Positions 17,431 to 26,286 of a DNA stretch of 35,449 nucleotides are shown one piece after another. Position numbers and translations under genes: made by a program. This DNA comes from Actinomycetota bacterium (lineage in GTDB: Bacteria; Actinomycetota; Actinomycetes; S36-B12): contig VGBL01000022.1 in assembly GCA_016870515.1 (NCBI GenBank), forward strand, positions 1 to 35,449, read 5' to 3'. Position 1 is the stretch's first letter. Each line of letters starts with the position of its first letter. The notes beneath the pieces are model-generated. The model was not told where the DNA came from. It was given only the letters and a program-made list of their open reading frames with translations, and made no database searches.

Positions 17431-18369
17431 TTAGTCGACCCAGCCGAGACGCTGCTTGAGAGCGGGTCGCTTCTCCTCGAAGCGAGCGGCCTGCTTCTCG
17501 AGGCCGTCGATGAAGTCGACGAGTTCTTGGCGGGCGATCTCGCCGTCGGGCCCTAGGTCGCTGCGCTCGAGGACCTTCCAATAGCGCAGCACCGGCATGA
17601 GCACCTCGTCGACGTGCTGGCGGATGTCGTAGATGCCAGCGACGGCGATCTCCATGGCCTTGCGGGTGAACCCGTCGATGCCGTGACCGGGCATCGCGAA
17701 GTCCTTGACCGTGTCGGTGACAGCGCGCATAGCGGCATCGGGAGCGAGATCGAAGGCCGCGGCAAAGACGTTGCGGTAGAAGACCATGTGCAAGTTTTCG
17801 TCCAGCGCGATGCGCTGGAAGAGCTGCTCGGCGAGCGGGTCGCCCGTGGCAGCACCGGTGTTGCGATGCGAGACGCGCGTCGCCAACTCTTGGAAGGACA
17901 CATAGGCGACGCCGTGCAGCAGCCCGGGATGGATCGCCTGGAAGCCCTCGGTCATGTGAACCATGCGAGCGTTTTCGAGTGCCACCGGATCCACCGCACG
18001 AGTGACGACAAGGTAGTCGCGTATCGCGACCGCGTGGCGGCCTTCCTCTGCCGTCCAGCGGCCTACCCATGTGCCCCAGGCTCCGTCGAGGCCGAAGATC
18101 CCGGCGATCTCGCGGTGATAGCTGGGCAGGTTGTCTTCGGTGAGCAGGTTGACGATCAGGCTCGAACGTGCGGCATCGCTGTAGCGCTGCTGCTCCGGTG
18201 ACCAGTCCTCGCCACCGAGGAAGGCGAAGTTGCGCCCTTCGCTCCACGGCACGTAGTCGTGGGGCATCCACGGCTTGGCCATCTTCAGGTGGCGCTCCAA
18301 CTCGGTCGTGACGACCGGCTCGAGGTCGATGAGGAGCCGGACGTTGGGCGAGTCAGCCAGTGCAGTCAC
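17431..18369 (-). CDS. Acyl-ACP desaturase (diiron)
   Basis: A 312-residue soluble desaturase of the stearoyl-ACP desaturase (DesA) type. It inserts a double bond into acyl carrier protein-bound fatty acids using a diiron centre, oxygen and reductant. The ligand motifs are all present: E78 and H85 in ENLPSYHRE (the first Glu just before N80), EEGRH at 108-112, E161 in FQELATRVSH and DENLH at 190-194. The start is GTG 18369. No reductase or ferredoxin gene is next to it. The gene is followed after 3 nt by palindromic element copy 2. Mycobacterial DesA1/DesA2 are the closest known group by motif layout. Confidence 0.87.
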   Translation of the reverse strand: MTALADSPNVRLLIDLEPVVTTELERHLKMAKPWMPHDYVPWSEGRNFAFLGGEDWSPEQQRYSDAARSSLIVNLLTEDNLPSYHREIAGIFGLDGAWGTWVGRWTAEEGRHAVAIRDYLVVTRAVDPVALENARMVHMTEGFQAIHPGLLHGVAYVSFQELATRVSHRNTGAATGDPLAEQLFQRIALDENLHMVFYRNVFAAAFDLAPDAAMRAVTDTVKDFAMPGHGIDGFTRKAMEIAVAGIYDIRQHVDEVLMPVLRYWKVLERSDLGPDGEIARQELVDFIDGLEKQAARFEEKRPALKQRLGWVD

Positions 18370-18448
18370 CCATTTAGCGTCTCACGGCCGGTGGACTTGG
18401 GCCAACCAGTCGGTGATTCGGTGCCCTTTGGGGGATAGACACTCTCGT

Positions 18449-19588
18449 CTAGGAGCCGGGTAGCGAGGCGTATCGGTAGCCGTTGCGCTCGGTTCCGAAC
18501 CAGGAGTTGATCGTCCGGTCGAACCACGGCCACATGGTGTCGGGGGCGTTCCATCCATAGGGCGCCCCACGGCCCGGCTTGTAGTGAGATCCACCCTGGA
18601 GCTCCCAGGCCGCCCAGATGCGATCGACATTGGCGTGGTGGAGGAAGAAGACGGGATCGTTGGGCGAGGTGTTGTAGGCCATGGTGCCTTCGCTCACCTT
18701 GTTGCCGGTCTTCCAGATTCCTCCGACGTAGATGTGCACGACGTTGTGCATGACGTGTGGCGAGCCATCCGCCTGGGACTGGTTGACCCATCCCGAATCG
18801 CACTCCGCCGCCTTGGGCTCGCGCCAGCCCTCGAGACGGTTGCGGAACGACTCGGAAAGAGGGGAACGCGCGTTGTACGGGGAGTGGTCGTAGAGGTGCC
18901 CGTCAAGCGTCTCCTGGACGTCGGCCGCGCTAGGGAGTTGCACGGGATCCGGCAGGAATGCCGCGAAGTTGCGCACAAGGTAGGGCTTGGGGGCGGTCTG
19001 ACCCTCCAGGAGCACGCCCGGGTCCTGGATGGTGATCTTCCACTGGCCCTTGCGGAACGGGCCCGTCGTCACGGCCCAGTCCTGCTTCGGATTGCCGTTG
19101 CCCCCCATGAAGTCGTTGGCGAAGACGGCGGCGGTGGATGCGGGATTGGTCCAGTCCCAGTAGGGAACCGTCATGCTGGGATCGCCACTCATCTGCTGAA
19201 TCATCTGATCGAACCTGTGTAGATACTCGCGGTGCCAGGGCAGGAAAGTGGGCGAGTTGTGCGCCGCTCCCGCCCAGTTCTTGGACTGCTTCCAGCTGAC
19301 CTCGCAGTCGAAGGCATCCCTGTGCCACGCGACGAACTGGTCGTAATAACTGATCGAGGGGTCCCGCGGTGAGGGCATGGTCTTCGCCTTGAGGATGGCC
19401 GCGGTGAAGGCCGCCTTTTGAGCGGGCGTCAGGTCCTTGACGTCTTAGCGCACCAGGACGGTGACATCACCACTGGGTGCGCCGCCGCGCAGCGCGGACA
19501 GGGCCGGAGTCGCGAGGCCCACGGTGACGAGGATGGCGGCACTGATGGCCACCGCGATGGCGGCCTTGGGCACGCGGGGTGAGGTCAT
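18449..19588 (-). pseudogene. Secreted tyrosinase interrupted by an in-frame TAA
   Basis: One continuous frame from ATG 19588 to the stop at 18449 encodes a type-3 copper tyrosinase (o-diphenol/monophenol oxidase), broken by a single TAA at 19445-19447. Upstream of it are a signal peptide and VTVLVR; immediately downstream is [19 protein letters not shown], the usual start of the mature domain, where homologues generally read R-K/R-D-V. All six copper ligands follow: [30 protein letters not shown] and [13 protein letters not shown] shorter protein from ATG 19378 (309 residues) would keep the copper sites but lose export. A TACCCT hexamer 6 nt before ATG 19588 supports the longer start. It could be a nonsense mutation, a sequencing error or, less likely, readthrough. 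Confidence 0.8.
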
Positions 19589-19594
19589 GCGCAG

Positions 19595-19614
19595 AGGGTA
19601 TTCCCCTATGGGGA
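19595..19614 (-). promoter_or_regulatory. Tyrosinase -10 hexamer with overlapping CsoR-like palindrome
   Basis: On the minus strand TACCCT (19595-19600) lies 6 nt before ATG 19588. Directly upstream, 19602-19614 is the perfect palindrome TCCCC-TAT-GGGGA. G/C-tract palindromes of this shape are the usual operators of CsoR-type copper sensors. Placement between -10 and -35 would let a repressor block transcription of a copper enzyme. Confidence 0.45.
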
Positions 19615-19738
19615 CTCCGGAAGGGAAATCGGTCAGTCCCCGTAGCGTGTGCCCATGGCTAGCGAACCGGCCGGTGTGAGGTGCGGAAAATCCCAGGCTC
19701 GCATGGCGAGGGGGCGCTCCAGCGGTCATGATGGTTCC

Positions 19739-22342
19739 ATGTTCAAGCGTGCCGTCCTGGCCGTGGCCCTCCTCGTCGCCTTGATGCCGAGTGCACCCTC
19801 GCTGGCGGCGCAGGCCCCACTGTCTCCCACCACGGCGATGCCGCGTGCGTCGGGAAACTACACCCTGACGCCGCTTCTGACCGGGGGGATCCTGGAGACC
19901 AAGCGCACGGTGCAGCTCAACCAGGAGATCGACGCGCACGACATCGATGCGGGCGACTGCACTCCCTACGCAACGGGTTCGGTGGCCGTCAACGACACCA
20001 TGAGAGTGGAAGGGCTTGTCGACCTCGGCTACGACACCGTGCCTAGGGCTAACCCGCAGCCCATGTATGCCGCACTTCCCGCGACCGACTACTCACTCAG
20101 CGGCTCCTATGTGACACGGGGCGGCGCATACGCATGCAAAGGCGATCAGCTCTATCTCAGCCAGGGGGGCACCTGCTCCGGTGCGGTCGCCGCATTTGGC
20201 CCGGGCGCTATCTACGAGCCGACGGCCGATGCCTACTGGGGAGGGGATCAGTACGTCCCCGGCGAGAGCGGACGTGTGGTGGGGGCTGCCACGTCTGCCA
20301 ACGGCATGGACTGTGTCGTGCAGGATGGTGAAGTGCCGTGGGCGCCGGGCGCGTCGTTCGCCGAGTACGAGCCTGAAGCGCGACTTAACAGCGCGTTCGT
20401 GCGGCCGGCCACACCTCTTGAACTGGATGAGAAGGTGACGAGATTCGACTTGGCCAAGCGAGACACCTCCTGCGCCTACGGTGATATCTCGCAAGGAGCC
20501 CACGCAACGGGCATCTACGCCTGGACGGGGGCAACTGTCGACTACACGTCTGACTCGCGCGCGGCCACGTGCCTGAGCGTGCGCAGCGGATACCAGCAGA
20601 CCACGTTGAAGCGAGCCCTCGTTGTCAATGAAGTGAAGGTCTTCCAGATGACTCCCTCCGGTGACTTCGCAGAGGTGCCACCCACGGAGAAGGTCGTCGA
20701 CGGCAACCAGGTGCGACTGGAACTGCTCATCGAAAACCGCTGGAAGCGCGACATCACCACGGAGGTCAAGCTCTTTGACACCGAGTACAAGCGGCCGATC
20801 GAGGTGGAAAAGGAGGAGAAGAACCCCCGCACGGAGACCTTCGTCGCCGGGGCGCAGAAGAAGGTCACCATCAAGATGCGCACCGACGGCATGGCGTGGG
20901 AGACCCCGGGCAAGCCTGTCGCCTGGCGCAAGATCGGCATCCTGACGGCCTTCGGTGGCGCACGCTTCACTTTGCAGGTGGCTCCGCGCCCGGCCCTGCT
21001 GCTCCACGGCTGGAGATCCAATGCGGCTGCCTGGGACACGTGGCCCACTTTCGTGAAGTCCGTGCGAGATGCCTGGACAGTCCGTGCCGTCACAGGCATG
21101 GACACCGATCCCGTGACGGGCTACGCCATCCAGGTCAATGCCGGCACCCTGAAAGCCACGGTTGCGCAGATCCGCAAGGAGACCGGCGCTGTCCACGTTG
21201 ATCTCGTTGGCCACTCGATGGGCGGACTCATCTCGCGCTGGTACATCAGCAGGCTCATGGGCGGTCCCGCCCAGGATGGTCGTCCCATCGTGCGCAGTCT
21301 CACGATGTTTGGTACGCCCAACCTGGGATCGGACTGCGCGTACGAGGTGCTCGGCATTGGAGGAGCGAGCATGTTGGGCGCGTCGATCTTCGACGAGAAG
21401 TTGGCGGGGGCAGTGGGCAGTTATATCCCCACCTTCCAGTTGACGCCCTTCTACCAGATCACCCAGTTCGCACCGAGCGCACAACCGAAGGCGGGGGTCT
21501 ACTACTCGCATCGCGCGGGCACGCCGCTCCCCGTGTTTCCGTGCGGCCTGCCCGGGCCGCTTGGCCAATCGGGGTGGAACGACGGCCCGGTGGTGCACCC
21601 CTCGGTGATCGGCGGCGGCCTCGGCGGTGCGCAGCTCGCCCCTGCTGACTGGACGATCCACACGAGCATGACGGATGAGCGTAGCTATTTCGACAGTGCG
21701 CTCAACAAGGTTCTCGGCCTGGGACCTCCCGAGGCCGTGCGGCTCGTGCCTGCTGCGCGCTCCTCCATCGGCGTGCGGGACAGCCTTCCCGCGGCGGGAC
21801 CGGTGCCCGGCACGTGGATCGATGGAGCTTCGGCAGATGTGGGCTCGGGCGTGACGCTCAAGGTGACGACGCCCGGTGGGGTCTCGCGCACGTCCGTCCT
21901 TGCGCCCGCCGGAGCCGCGGTGACCGTCACGGATCCTGCGGGCAAGGTGCTGACCACCGCCGAGGGGACCGCCTGGCCGATCGTCGTCCAGGCATCCACT
22001 TCCGCGGGTGAGATCCAGGTCGACGTACAACCGCAGGGGACGACAGGCAAGGTCGGCGTCGCGCTGTCCCTGCCTACCTCTCCGTTCAAGGTGTCGGCAA
22101 CGGCAAAGCGTGCCGGGACGAAGGTCACCCTGACGGCGACGGTGTCCGGGCCAAAGAGCGCCACCGCCCGGGTGCAGGCCATCGTCGGTATGGGTACTCC
22201 GGCCGCCAAGGTCATCACCCTCAAGAGGGCGGGCAAGGCTTACGCTGGCACTGTGACCGTGCCATCGACGACCATGGTGACGATCGCGGTCGCGGCCAAG
22301 GTCGGTGCCGAGCGCCGCGTCACCTTTGCTGCCGTGGACTGA
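19739..22342 (+). CDS. Large secreted alpha/beta-hydrolase (lipase-like)
   Basis: An 867-residue exported protein starting at ATG 19739 with signal peptide MFKRAVLAVALLVALMPSAP and cleavage near AQA. Residues about 30-410 form an N-terminal region of unknown fold containing several cysteines. From about 415 comes an alpha/beta-hydrolase domain: the oxyanion segment LLLHGWRSNAAAWDTW and the nucleophile elbow VGHSMGGLISRWY near residue 491, as in PGAP1/DUF676-type lipases. The final 180 residues are Thr/Val-rich beta-sandwich-like repeats (for example KVSATAKRAGTKVTLTATVS). It probably hydrolyses esters outside the cell. A CATGAT hexamer 6 nt before the ATG resembles a leaderless promoter. It diverges from the tyrosinase gene. 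Confidence 0.8.
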   Translation: MFKRAVLAVALLVALMPSAPSLAAQAPLSPTTAMPRASGNYTLTPLLTGGILETKRTVQLNQEIDAHDIDAGDCTPYATGSVAVNDTMRVEGLVDLGYDTVPRANPQPMYAALPATDYSLSGSYVTRGGAYACKGDQLYLSQGGTCSGAVAAFGPGAIYEPTADAYWGGDQYVPGESGRVVGAATSANGMDCVVQDGEVPWAPGASFAEYEPEARLNSAFVRPATPLELDEKVTRFDLAKRDTSCAYGDISQGAHATGIYAWTGATVDYTSDSRAATCLSVRSGYQQTTLKRALVVNEVKVFQMTPSGDFAEVPPTEKVVDGNQVRLELLIENRWKRDITTEVKLFDTEYKRPIEVEKEEKNPRTETFVAGAQKKVTIKMRTDGMAWETPGKPVAWRKIGILTAFGGARFTLQVAPRPALLLHGWRSNAAAWDTWPTFVKSVRDAWTVRAVTGMDTDPVTGYAIQVNAGTLKATVAQIRKETGAVHVDLVGHSMGGLISRWYISRLMGGPAQDGRPIVRSLTMFGTPNLGSDCAYEVLGIGGASMLGASIFDEKLAGAVGSYIPTFQLTPFYQITQFAPSAQPKAGVYYSHRAGTPLPVFPCGLPGPLGQSGWNDGPVVHPSVIGGGLGGAQLAPADWTIHTSMTDERSYFDSALNKVLGLGPPEAVRLVPAARSSIGVRDSLPAAGPVPGTWIDGASADVGSGVTLKVTTPGGVSRTSVLAPAGAAVTVTDPAGKVLTTAEGTAWPIVVQASTSAGEIQVDVQPQGTTGKVGVALSLPTSPFKVSATAKRAGTKVTLTATVSGPKSATARVQAIVGMGTPAAKVITLKRAGKAYAGTVTVPSTTMVTIAVAAKVGAERRVTFAAVD

Positions 22343-22644
22343 GCGACCCTCGTCTGACGCCTCGCGCTGGCCGAGTGGGTAAGGGTGGTACACCGCCGCG
22401 CCCGGAGGTGGGGTGCCGCGGGTACGGGCGTCTCCCACTAGTCGCAAGACGGACAATTCCCCCTTGTTTCCTGGCGGCCAATTCCCCCTTGCTTCCTGCC
22501 TTGTGGGTGCCCTGATCAGCACATTGAGGGGCCAGCCTTCCTGCTGGCGCGCGTACCCCTGCCCCTCTGGCGCGTGCCGCTGTCGTGGGATCGCGGGCCT
22601 AAACGAAGAGGCAAGAGGGGGGCTCCCCCGGCGCCCTTGCGCGT
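22343..22644. other. Gene-free gap with insertion-sequence-like repeats
   Basis: This 302-nt gap separates two convergent genes. The first 100 nt contain GC-rich runs, including GCCGAGTGGGTAAGG, which looks like a tRNA D-arm, but no complete cloverleaf could be built. A tandem repeat lies at 22454-22498. The remainder is low in recognisable features, and I see no convincing gene. Confidence 0.5.
22454..22498. repeat. Two 20-bp direct repeats, 25-bp period
   Basis: CAATTCCCCCTTGTTTCCTG (22454-22473) and CAATTCCCCCTTGCTTCCTG (22479-22498) differ at one base and are separated by GCGGC. Repeated short terminal sequences like this are known at the ends of IS21-family insertion sequences. No transposase gene is present, so this may be a leftover element end. 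Confidence 0.55.
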
Positions 22645-22923
22645 CTAGCGCTTGCCCGCGGCCTTCTTGCGGTTGGCCTCGGCCGCCTTCTTGTACTTCT
22701 TCTTCCACGCGGCGGCCTTCACCCTGAGCGTGCAGGGCGGCTTCGAGAACTGGAAGTTGAGGGCAAAGACGCTGATGACGCCGCGGCGCGCGGCCACGGA
22801 GTACTGCACCGGCACGTCCTCGCCGTTCTCGTTCTCCACGCTCAGATCGAGCACGGCCTTGACCTGCATGCCATCCGGCAGCGGGTCGAGGGGCAACGCC
22901 GGAGCACTCAGAGCTGCTGTCAC
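22645..22923 (-). CDS. Small lysine-rich hypothetical protein
   Basis: A 92-residue protein starting at GTG 22923, fixed by a 4-nt overlap (GTGA) with the PEBP-family gene's stop. The middle is beta-strand-like (MQVKAVLDLSVENENGED, VPVQYSVAARRG), and the last 25 residues are strongly basic: KKKYKKAAEANRKKAAGKR. Basic tails of this kind suggest nucleic-acid or membrane-surface binding, but I recognise no family. It is the last gene of the long minus-strand operon. Confidence 0.6.
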   Translation of the reverse strand: MTAALSAPALPLDPLPDGMQVKAVLDLSVENENGEDVPVQYSVAARRGVISVFALNFQFSKPPCTLRVKAAAWKKKYKKAAEANRKKAAGKR

Positions 22924-23411
22924 GACCCCACCTCGTAGGTACCGGTCAGGCACGCCGTCGCAATCACGTGGTCACGCATGAGGTACTGCAGCATCGCGTA
23001 AGTCGTGACCTGTCCTTCAACGTGCAAAGCCACTAGATCGAGCGCATAGACCGTGAAGAGGTATCGGTGCGGGCCAGAACCGGGTGTGGGTGCGGGGCCG
23101 CCATAGCGGCAGTTGCCCCAATCGGTGAACCCCGCCTCGATGCTGGCATCGGGCCATACCCCTGGTGTGAATCCCTCGGGAAGGGCGGTTCGATTCACAG
23201 GGATGTTAAAGAGTGACCAATGGACGAACCCAACTCCCGTAGGTTCATCCAAGTCAAACATAGTGACAGCAAAACTCTGCGTTTCGCTCGGGGCGCCCCG
23301 CCATTCCAAGGCAGGACTCAGGTTCGATCCACCGGCATCTTGATGGCCGTGCAATTCAGGCATCGGCCCATCTTGAGAAAAGGTCGCTGCAACGAGACAG
23401 AAGTCGGTCAT
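22920..23411 (-). CDS. PEBP-family (YbhB/YbcL, Raf-kinase-inhibitor-like) protein
   Basis: A 163-residue cytosolic protein of the phosphatidylethanolamine-binding family. Hallmarks are GSNLSPALEWRGAP near residue 28, FDLDEPTGVGFVHWSLFNIP near 52-71 and GGPAPTPGSGPHRYLFTVYA near 103-122, which form the small anion-binding pocket. Bacterial members have no firmly established function. It starts 1 nt after the acyl-CoA ligase stop and overlaps the next gene by 4 nt, so it belongs to the same transcript even though its role in that pathway is unclear. Confidence 0.85.
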   Translation of the reverse strand: MTDFCLVAATFSQDGPMPELHGHQDAGGSNLSPALEWRGAPSETQSFAVTMFDLDEPTGVGFVHWSLFNIPVNRTALPEGFTPGVWPDASIEAGFTDWGNCRYGGPAPTPGSGPHRYLFTVYALDLVALHVEGQVTTYAMLQYLMRDHVIATACLTGTYEVGS

Positions 23412-23412
23412 A

Positions 23413-24984
23413 CTACGTCTCCTCGGAGTCCCGATTTGGTTGAAAATTCTTGAGTGATTGGCGAAGTTCGGACTTCAAGATCTTCCCCGTCGATCCCTTC
23501 GGCAGCTGTCCGAAGAAGACCTGCTTGGGCACCTTGAAAGGCGCTATTCGTTCGCGGCAGTGATCCAGCAATTCGGCGGAAGATGTGGATGCCCCCTGCC
23601 GAATTTCTACGAAGGCGACAGGCACCTCTCCCCAGCGGGAATCCGGCTTTGCGACGACGGCACATTCGAGCACGTTTGGGTGTGACGCGATCGCACGCTC
23701 GATCTCGACCGTACTGATATTCTCTCCACCCGAGATGATCAGATCCTTGAGACGATCTTTGATCTCCACCTGACCATTAGGATGTTTTACGCCAATGTCC
23801 CCCGTGTGGAACCATCCTCGCCGAAATGCGTCGCACGTTGCGCTGGGGTCGCGGTGATACTTCGACATGATGCCGTTTCCGCGCATGACAATTTCACCTA
23901 GAGTTTCGCCGTCTGCTGGGACCGGCGAGTCATTCATGTCCCACACCTCGACCTGCCCGGAAAGCGTGTTGGCGTCACCCTGTCGAGCGCGCCGAACAAG
24001 GCGTCCGGTTGGTTCGTCGCGCAGATTCTCCACATTTACTGTGAAGGGTCCATAGGTTTCGGTCAGCCCATAAACATGGTCGACGACAAAGCCGAACTCC
24101 TCCATCCGTCCCAGAATCGTGGGAGAAGGCGCCGCACCTGCGGTGATTATCCGAACTGGACGGTCCAGTTGCCGCGCATGGTCAGACTCGGACAGCATCA
24201 CCAGAACGGTGGGTGCTGCGCATAGATGAGTGACGACCCCACTGACGCACAGCTCCCAAACCGCCTCTGGGTCGACCTTTTCCATGCAGATATTCCGAGC
24301 ACCCACCGCCACGGTCGCCCAGGGGAAACACCATCCGTTGCAGTGGAACATCGGCAGAGTCCACAGGTACGAGCTGTCAGCCGTAAGTCCATGGTCAAGA
24401 GCCATAGCAAGCGAGTTCAGGTAAGCCCCTCGGTGGTGGTAAACCACGCCTTTGGGCCGACTCGTCGTCCCTGATGTGTAGTTGATGGCCAGCGGCCCGA
24501 GCTCGTCCCTGACAGGGGAGAGTTCAGTCAACTCCATCTTCATGAGTTCGGCTTCGAGTCGTTCGTCGATCACTACGATGCGCGTGCCCGACGAGCCGCG
24601 AACGACTGAGAGGAGATCTTCGGAGACGAACAGTAGCCGCATCGAGGAGTGCTCCACGATGTAGTCGACATCATCACCATTCGACCGTACGTTCATCTGG
24701 ACCAGCAGACCCCCCACCATGGGAACGGAATAGTGGGTCAGCAATGAGAACTCGCCATTCCGGGCCAACACGCCAACGGAATCCCCTTGGCCGATCCCTT
24801 TGCTAACGAGATAGCTGGCAAGTCGGTTCGCCCGCTGGTACCACTCCGCATAGGTGTAGGCGGCGTCGCCGTCCTGCACGACAATGCGATCTGCGTGAAC
24901 TCGGCTGGATCGGGAGAGAAAGTGGAGAGGGGTCAACGCCTCAAAGTTGGCGACGTCATCGTGAGTGGATCCAGGGGAGGTCAT
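23413..24984 (-). CDS. Acyl-CoA ligase (AMP-binding family)
   Basis: A 523-residue ANL-superfamily enzyme that activates a carboxylic acid to its CoA thioester using ATP. Core motifs are present: the phosphate loop YTSGTTSRPKGV at 169-180, YGLTETYGPFT near 300, GWFHTGDIG near 390 with the adjacent KDRLKDLIISGGENIS, and the catalytic-Lys motif PKGSTGKILKSEL near 503. The length and motif spacing fit medium/short-chain acid ligases of the AlkK/DmdB type rather than long-chain FadD. Its ATG shares one base with the stop of a decayed oxidoreductase gene (TGATG). In this operon it would activate the acid left after demethylation. Confidence 0.87.
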   Translation of the reverse strand: MTSPGSTHDDVANFEALTPLHFLSRSSRVHADRIVVQDGDAAYTYAEWYQRANRLASYLVSKGIGQGDSVGVLARNGEFSLLTHYSVPMVGGLLVQMNVRSNGDDVDYIVEHSSMRLLFVSEDLLSVVRGSSGTRIVVIDERLEAELMKMELTELSPVRDELGPLAINYTSGTTSRPKGVVYHHRGAYLNSLAMALDHGLTADSSYLWTLPMFHCNGWCFPWATVAVGARNICMEKVDPEAVWELCVSGVVTHLCAAPTVLVMLSESDHARQLDRPVRIITAGAAPSPTILGRMEEFGFVVDHVYGLTETYGPFTVNVENLRDEPTGRLVRRARQGDANTLSGQVEVWDMNDSPVPADGETLGEIVMRGNGIMSKYHRDPSATCDAFRRGWFHTGDIGVKHPNGQVEIKDRLKDLIISGGENISTVEIERAIASHPNVLECAVVAKPDSRWGEVPVAFVEIRQGASTSSAELLDHCRERIAPFKVPKQVFFGQLPKGSTGKILKSELRQSLKNFQPNRDSEET

Positions 24985-25480
24985 CAGTCGCTCCCAACCT
25001 GGTTGCGGGCGAGATGTCGATTGGCCACCACTTGAACCGGATCCCCAACTGGCGCGAAAGGAGGCGCGTAGCCGCGGCCGGCATTGAGGCCATCCAACTG
25101 CGGCACCCTGGCGACGGCCCCAGTGGCGATCAGGAACTTGTCGACTTCGCGCCTAACGACCTCTCCGGTCTCGATGCACCCAGCGGTGAGGAGCCCGACG
25201 TCGGGGTCAATGTCAGTTACTTCGTGGCCCCGGAGCAGTTCAATACCTTGACTTACGAAAAAACCCGGCGCCCGCACGAGCAGCGTGTGAGAGTCTCGGA
25301 TCTCTCCGCTCACAAAGTACGGCAACCCGCAAGCGGCATACGAGACAACGCCTCCACGCTCGAATACCGTCACGGTCACGTCGTCACCGTGACGTCGAGC
25401 CAGGAATGACGCGGCACTCATACCGGCCGCGTCTCCGCCGACAATCGCAATACGTGTGCGAGCCGGGGTTGTTGACTCAC
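24984..25480 (-). pseudogene. Degraded FAD/NAD(P) disulfide oxidoreductase
   Basis: The frame encodes an FAD-binding Rossmann start RIAIVGGDAAGMSAASFLAR and the family marker VSYAACGLPYFVSGEI seen in CoA-disulfide reductase/NADH oxidase relatives. It continues to KFLIATGAVARVPQLDGL at about residue 120. It then jumps straight to YAPPFAPVGDPVQVVA, which belongs near the C-terminus of that family (normally 'YAPPF.PVWDPV', over residue 400). The NAD-binding domain is missing. There is also no start codon in frame: GTG 25480 is in another frame, implying a small indel. Two independent lesions make a functional enzyme unlikely. It lies between the short-chain dehydrogenase and the ligase with no intergenic gap. 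Confidence 0.75.
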
Positions 25481-25482
25481 AA

Positions 25483-26286
25483 TCATGATGGCATCGTCGG
25501 CTCGATGAGACCGCCGTCCACGGGGAGGGCCACTGCGTTGACCATTGCTGCCGGGTCCGAACTCACCCAGATGACTGCGTCGGCCACTTCTTGAGGTGCT
25601 AAAAACCGCTCGACCAGTTGATCCTTTGCCCGAAGACTCTCGGACTCTGAATGCGATAGACCGTTGGCCTCTGCCTGGATGTCGATCATCGCCGTATCGA
25701 CCCGACCGGGATAGACGGCGTTTACGCGCACCCCGTGGGTTGCGAAGTCGTTTGCCCAACTGCGCATGGGGCCAATAACGGCATGCTTCGAGGCGTGGTA
25801 CGCGATGGAGCCACTCCAGCCGCGCAGACCGGAAACCAAGGATGCAATCATGATCGTTCCGGACTCGTCGCACACCTGGGTGACGAATGCCTTGACGGGC
25901 GACGTCACGCCCGTGACGTCAACGTCCAGCGTCCTTCGCCGTGCATTCTCGTCCGTGTCAGCTGTTGGGCCCAGCGGGCCGATGATGCCCGCGTTGGCGA
26001 TGAGATGACGACATGGGCCCAGTGTTTCCCGGGCTGTCGCCGCCGCCTCCCGCATCGACTGGAAACTCGTGACGTCGGCATGGATCGCGATCGACTGCAC
26101 TCTACGTCGAGCAATTCCGTCGGCCACCCTCCGGGCGCCGGCCTTATCGATGTCTAGGCAGGCCACGGAGGCCCCGGCAGAGGCGAAGGCGTCCGCGTGA
26201 GCCGCGCCGATGCCGTTAGCTGCCCCCGTGATCACCGCGCACACCCCATCGATCCCGGACAGTCGACCACCGCGCGAGGTTGTCAC
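25483..26286 (-). CDS. Short-chain dehydrogenase/reductase, SDR 1
   Basis: A 267-residue classical SDR oxidoreductase. It has the cofactor motif TGAANGIG near residue 20, IANAGI near 95, a Ser in ASLVSGLRG and the catalytic YHASK near 166. The acidic residue after the second strand (CLDIDKAG) suggests NAD(H) preference. It ends at TGA 25483 and starts at GTG 26286, overlapping the preceding SDR stop by 4 nt. It is somewhat divergent from textbook SDRs but retains all catalytic residues. The substrate is unknown; in context it may oxidise a hydroxyacyl or alcohol intermediate of the operon's pathway. Confidence 0.83.
   Translation of the reverse strand: MTTSRGGRLSGIDGVCAVITGAANGIGAAHADAFASAGASVACLDIDKAGARRVADGIARRRVQSIAIHADVTSFQSMREAAATARETLGPCRHLIANAGIIGPLGPTADTDENARRRTLDVDVTGVTSPVKAFVTQVCDESGTIMIASLVSGLRGWSGSIAYHASKHAVIGPMRSWANDFATHGVRVNAVYPGRVDTAMIDIQAEANGLSHSESESLRAKDQLVERFLAPQEVADAVIWVSSDPAAMVNAVALPVDGGLIEPTMPS

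Noticed and set aside
22360-22440. tRNA-like stretch GCCGAGTGGGTAAGG
   Set aside because: Resembles a D-arm, but no acceptor stem, anticodon arm or TTCRA loop could be paired.
20093-22708. 871-residue open frame on the minus strand
   Set aside because: It is antisense to the secreted lipase-like gene, has no domain or motif, and is explained by high GC leaving few stops in that frame.
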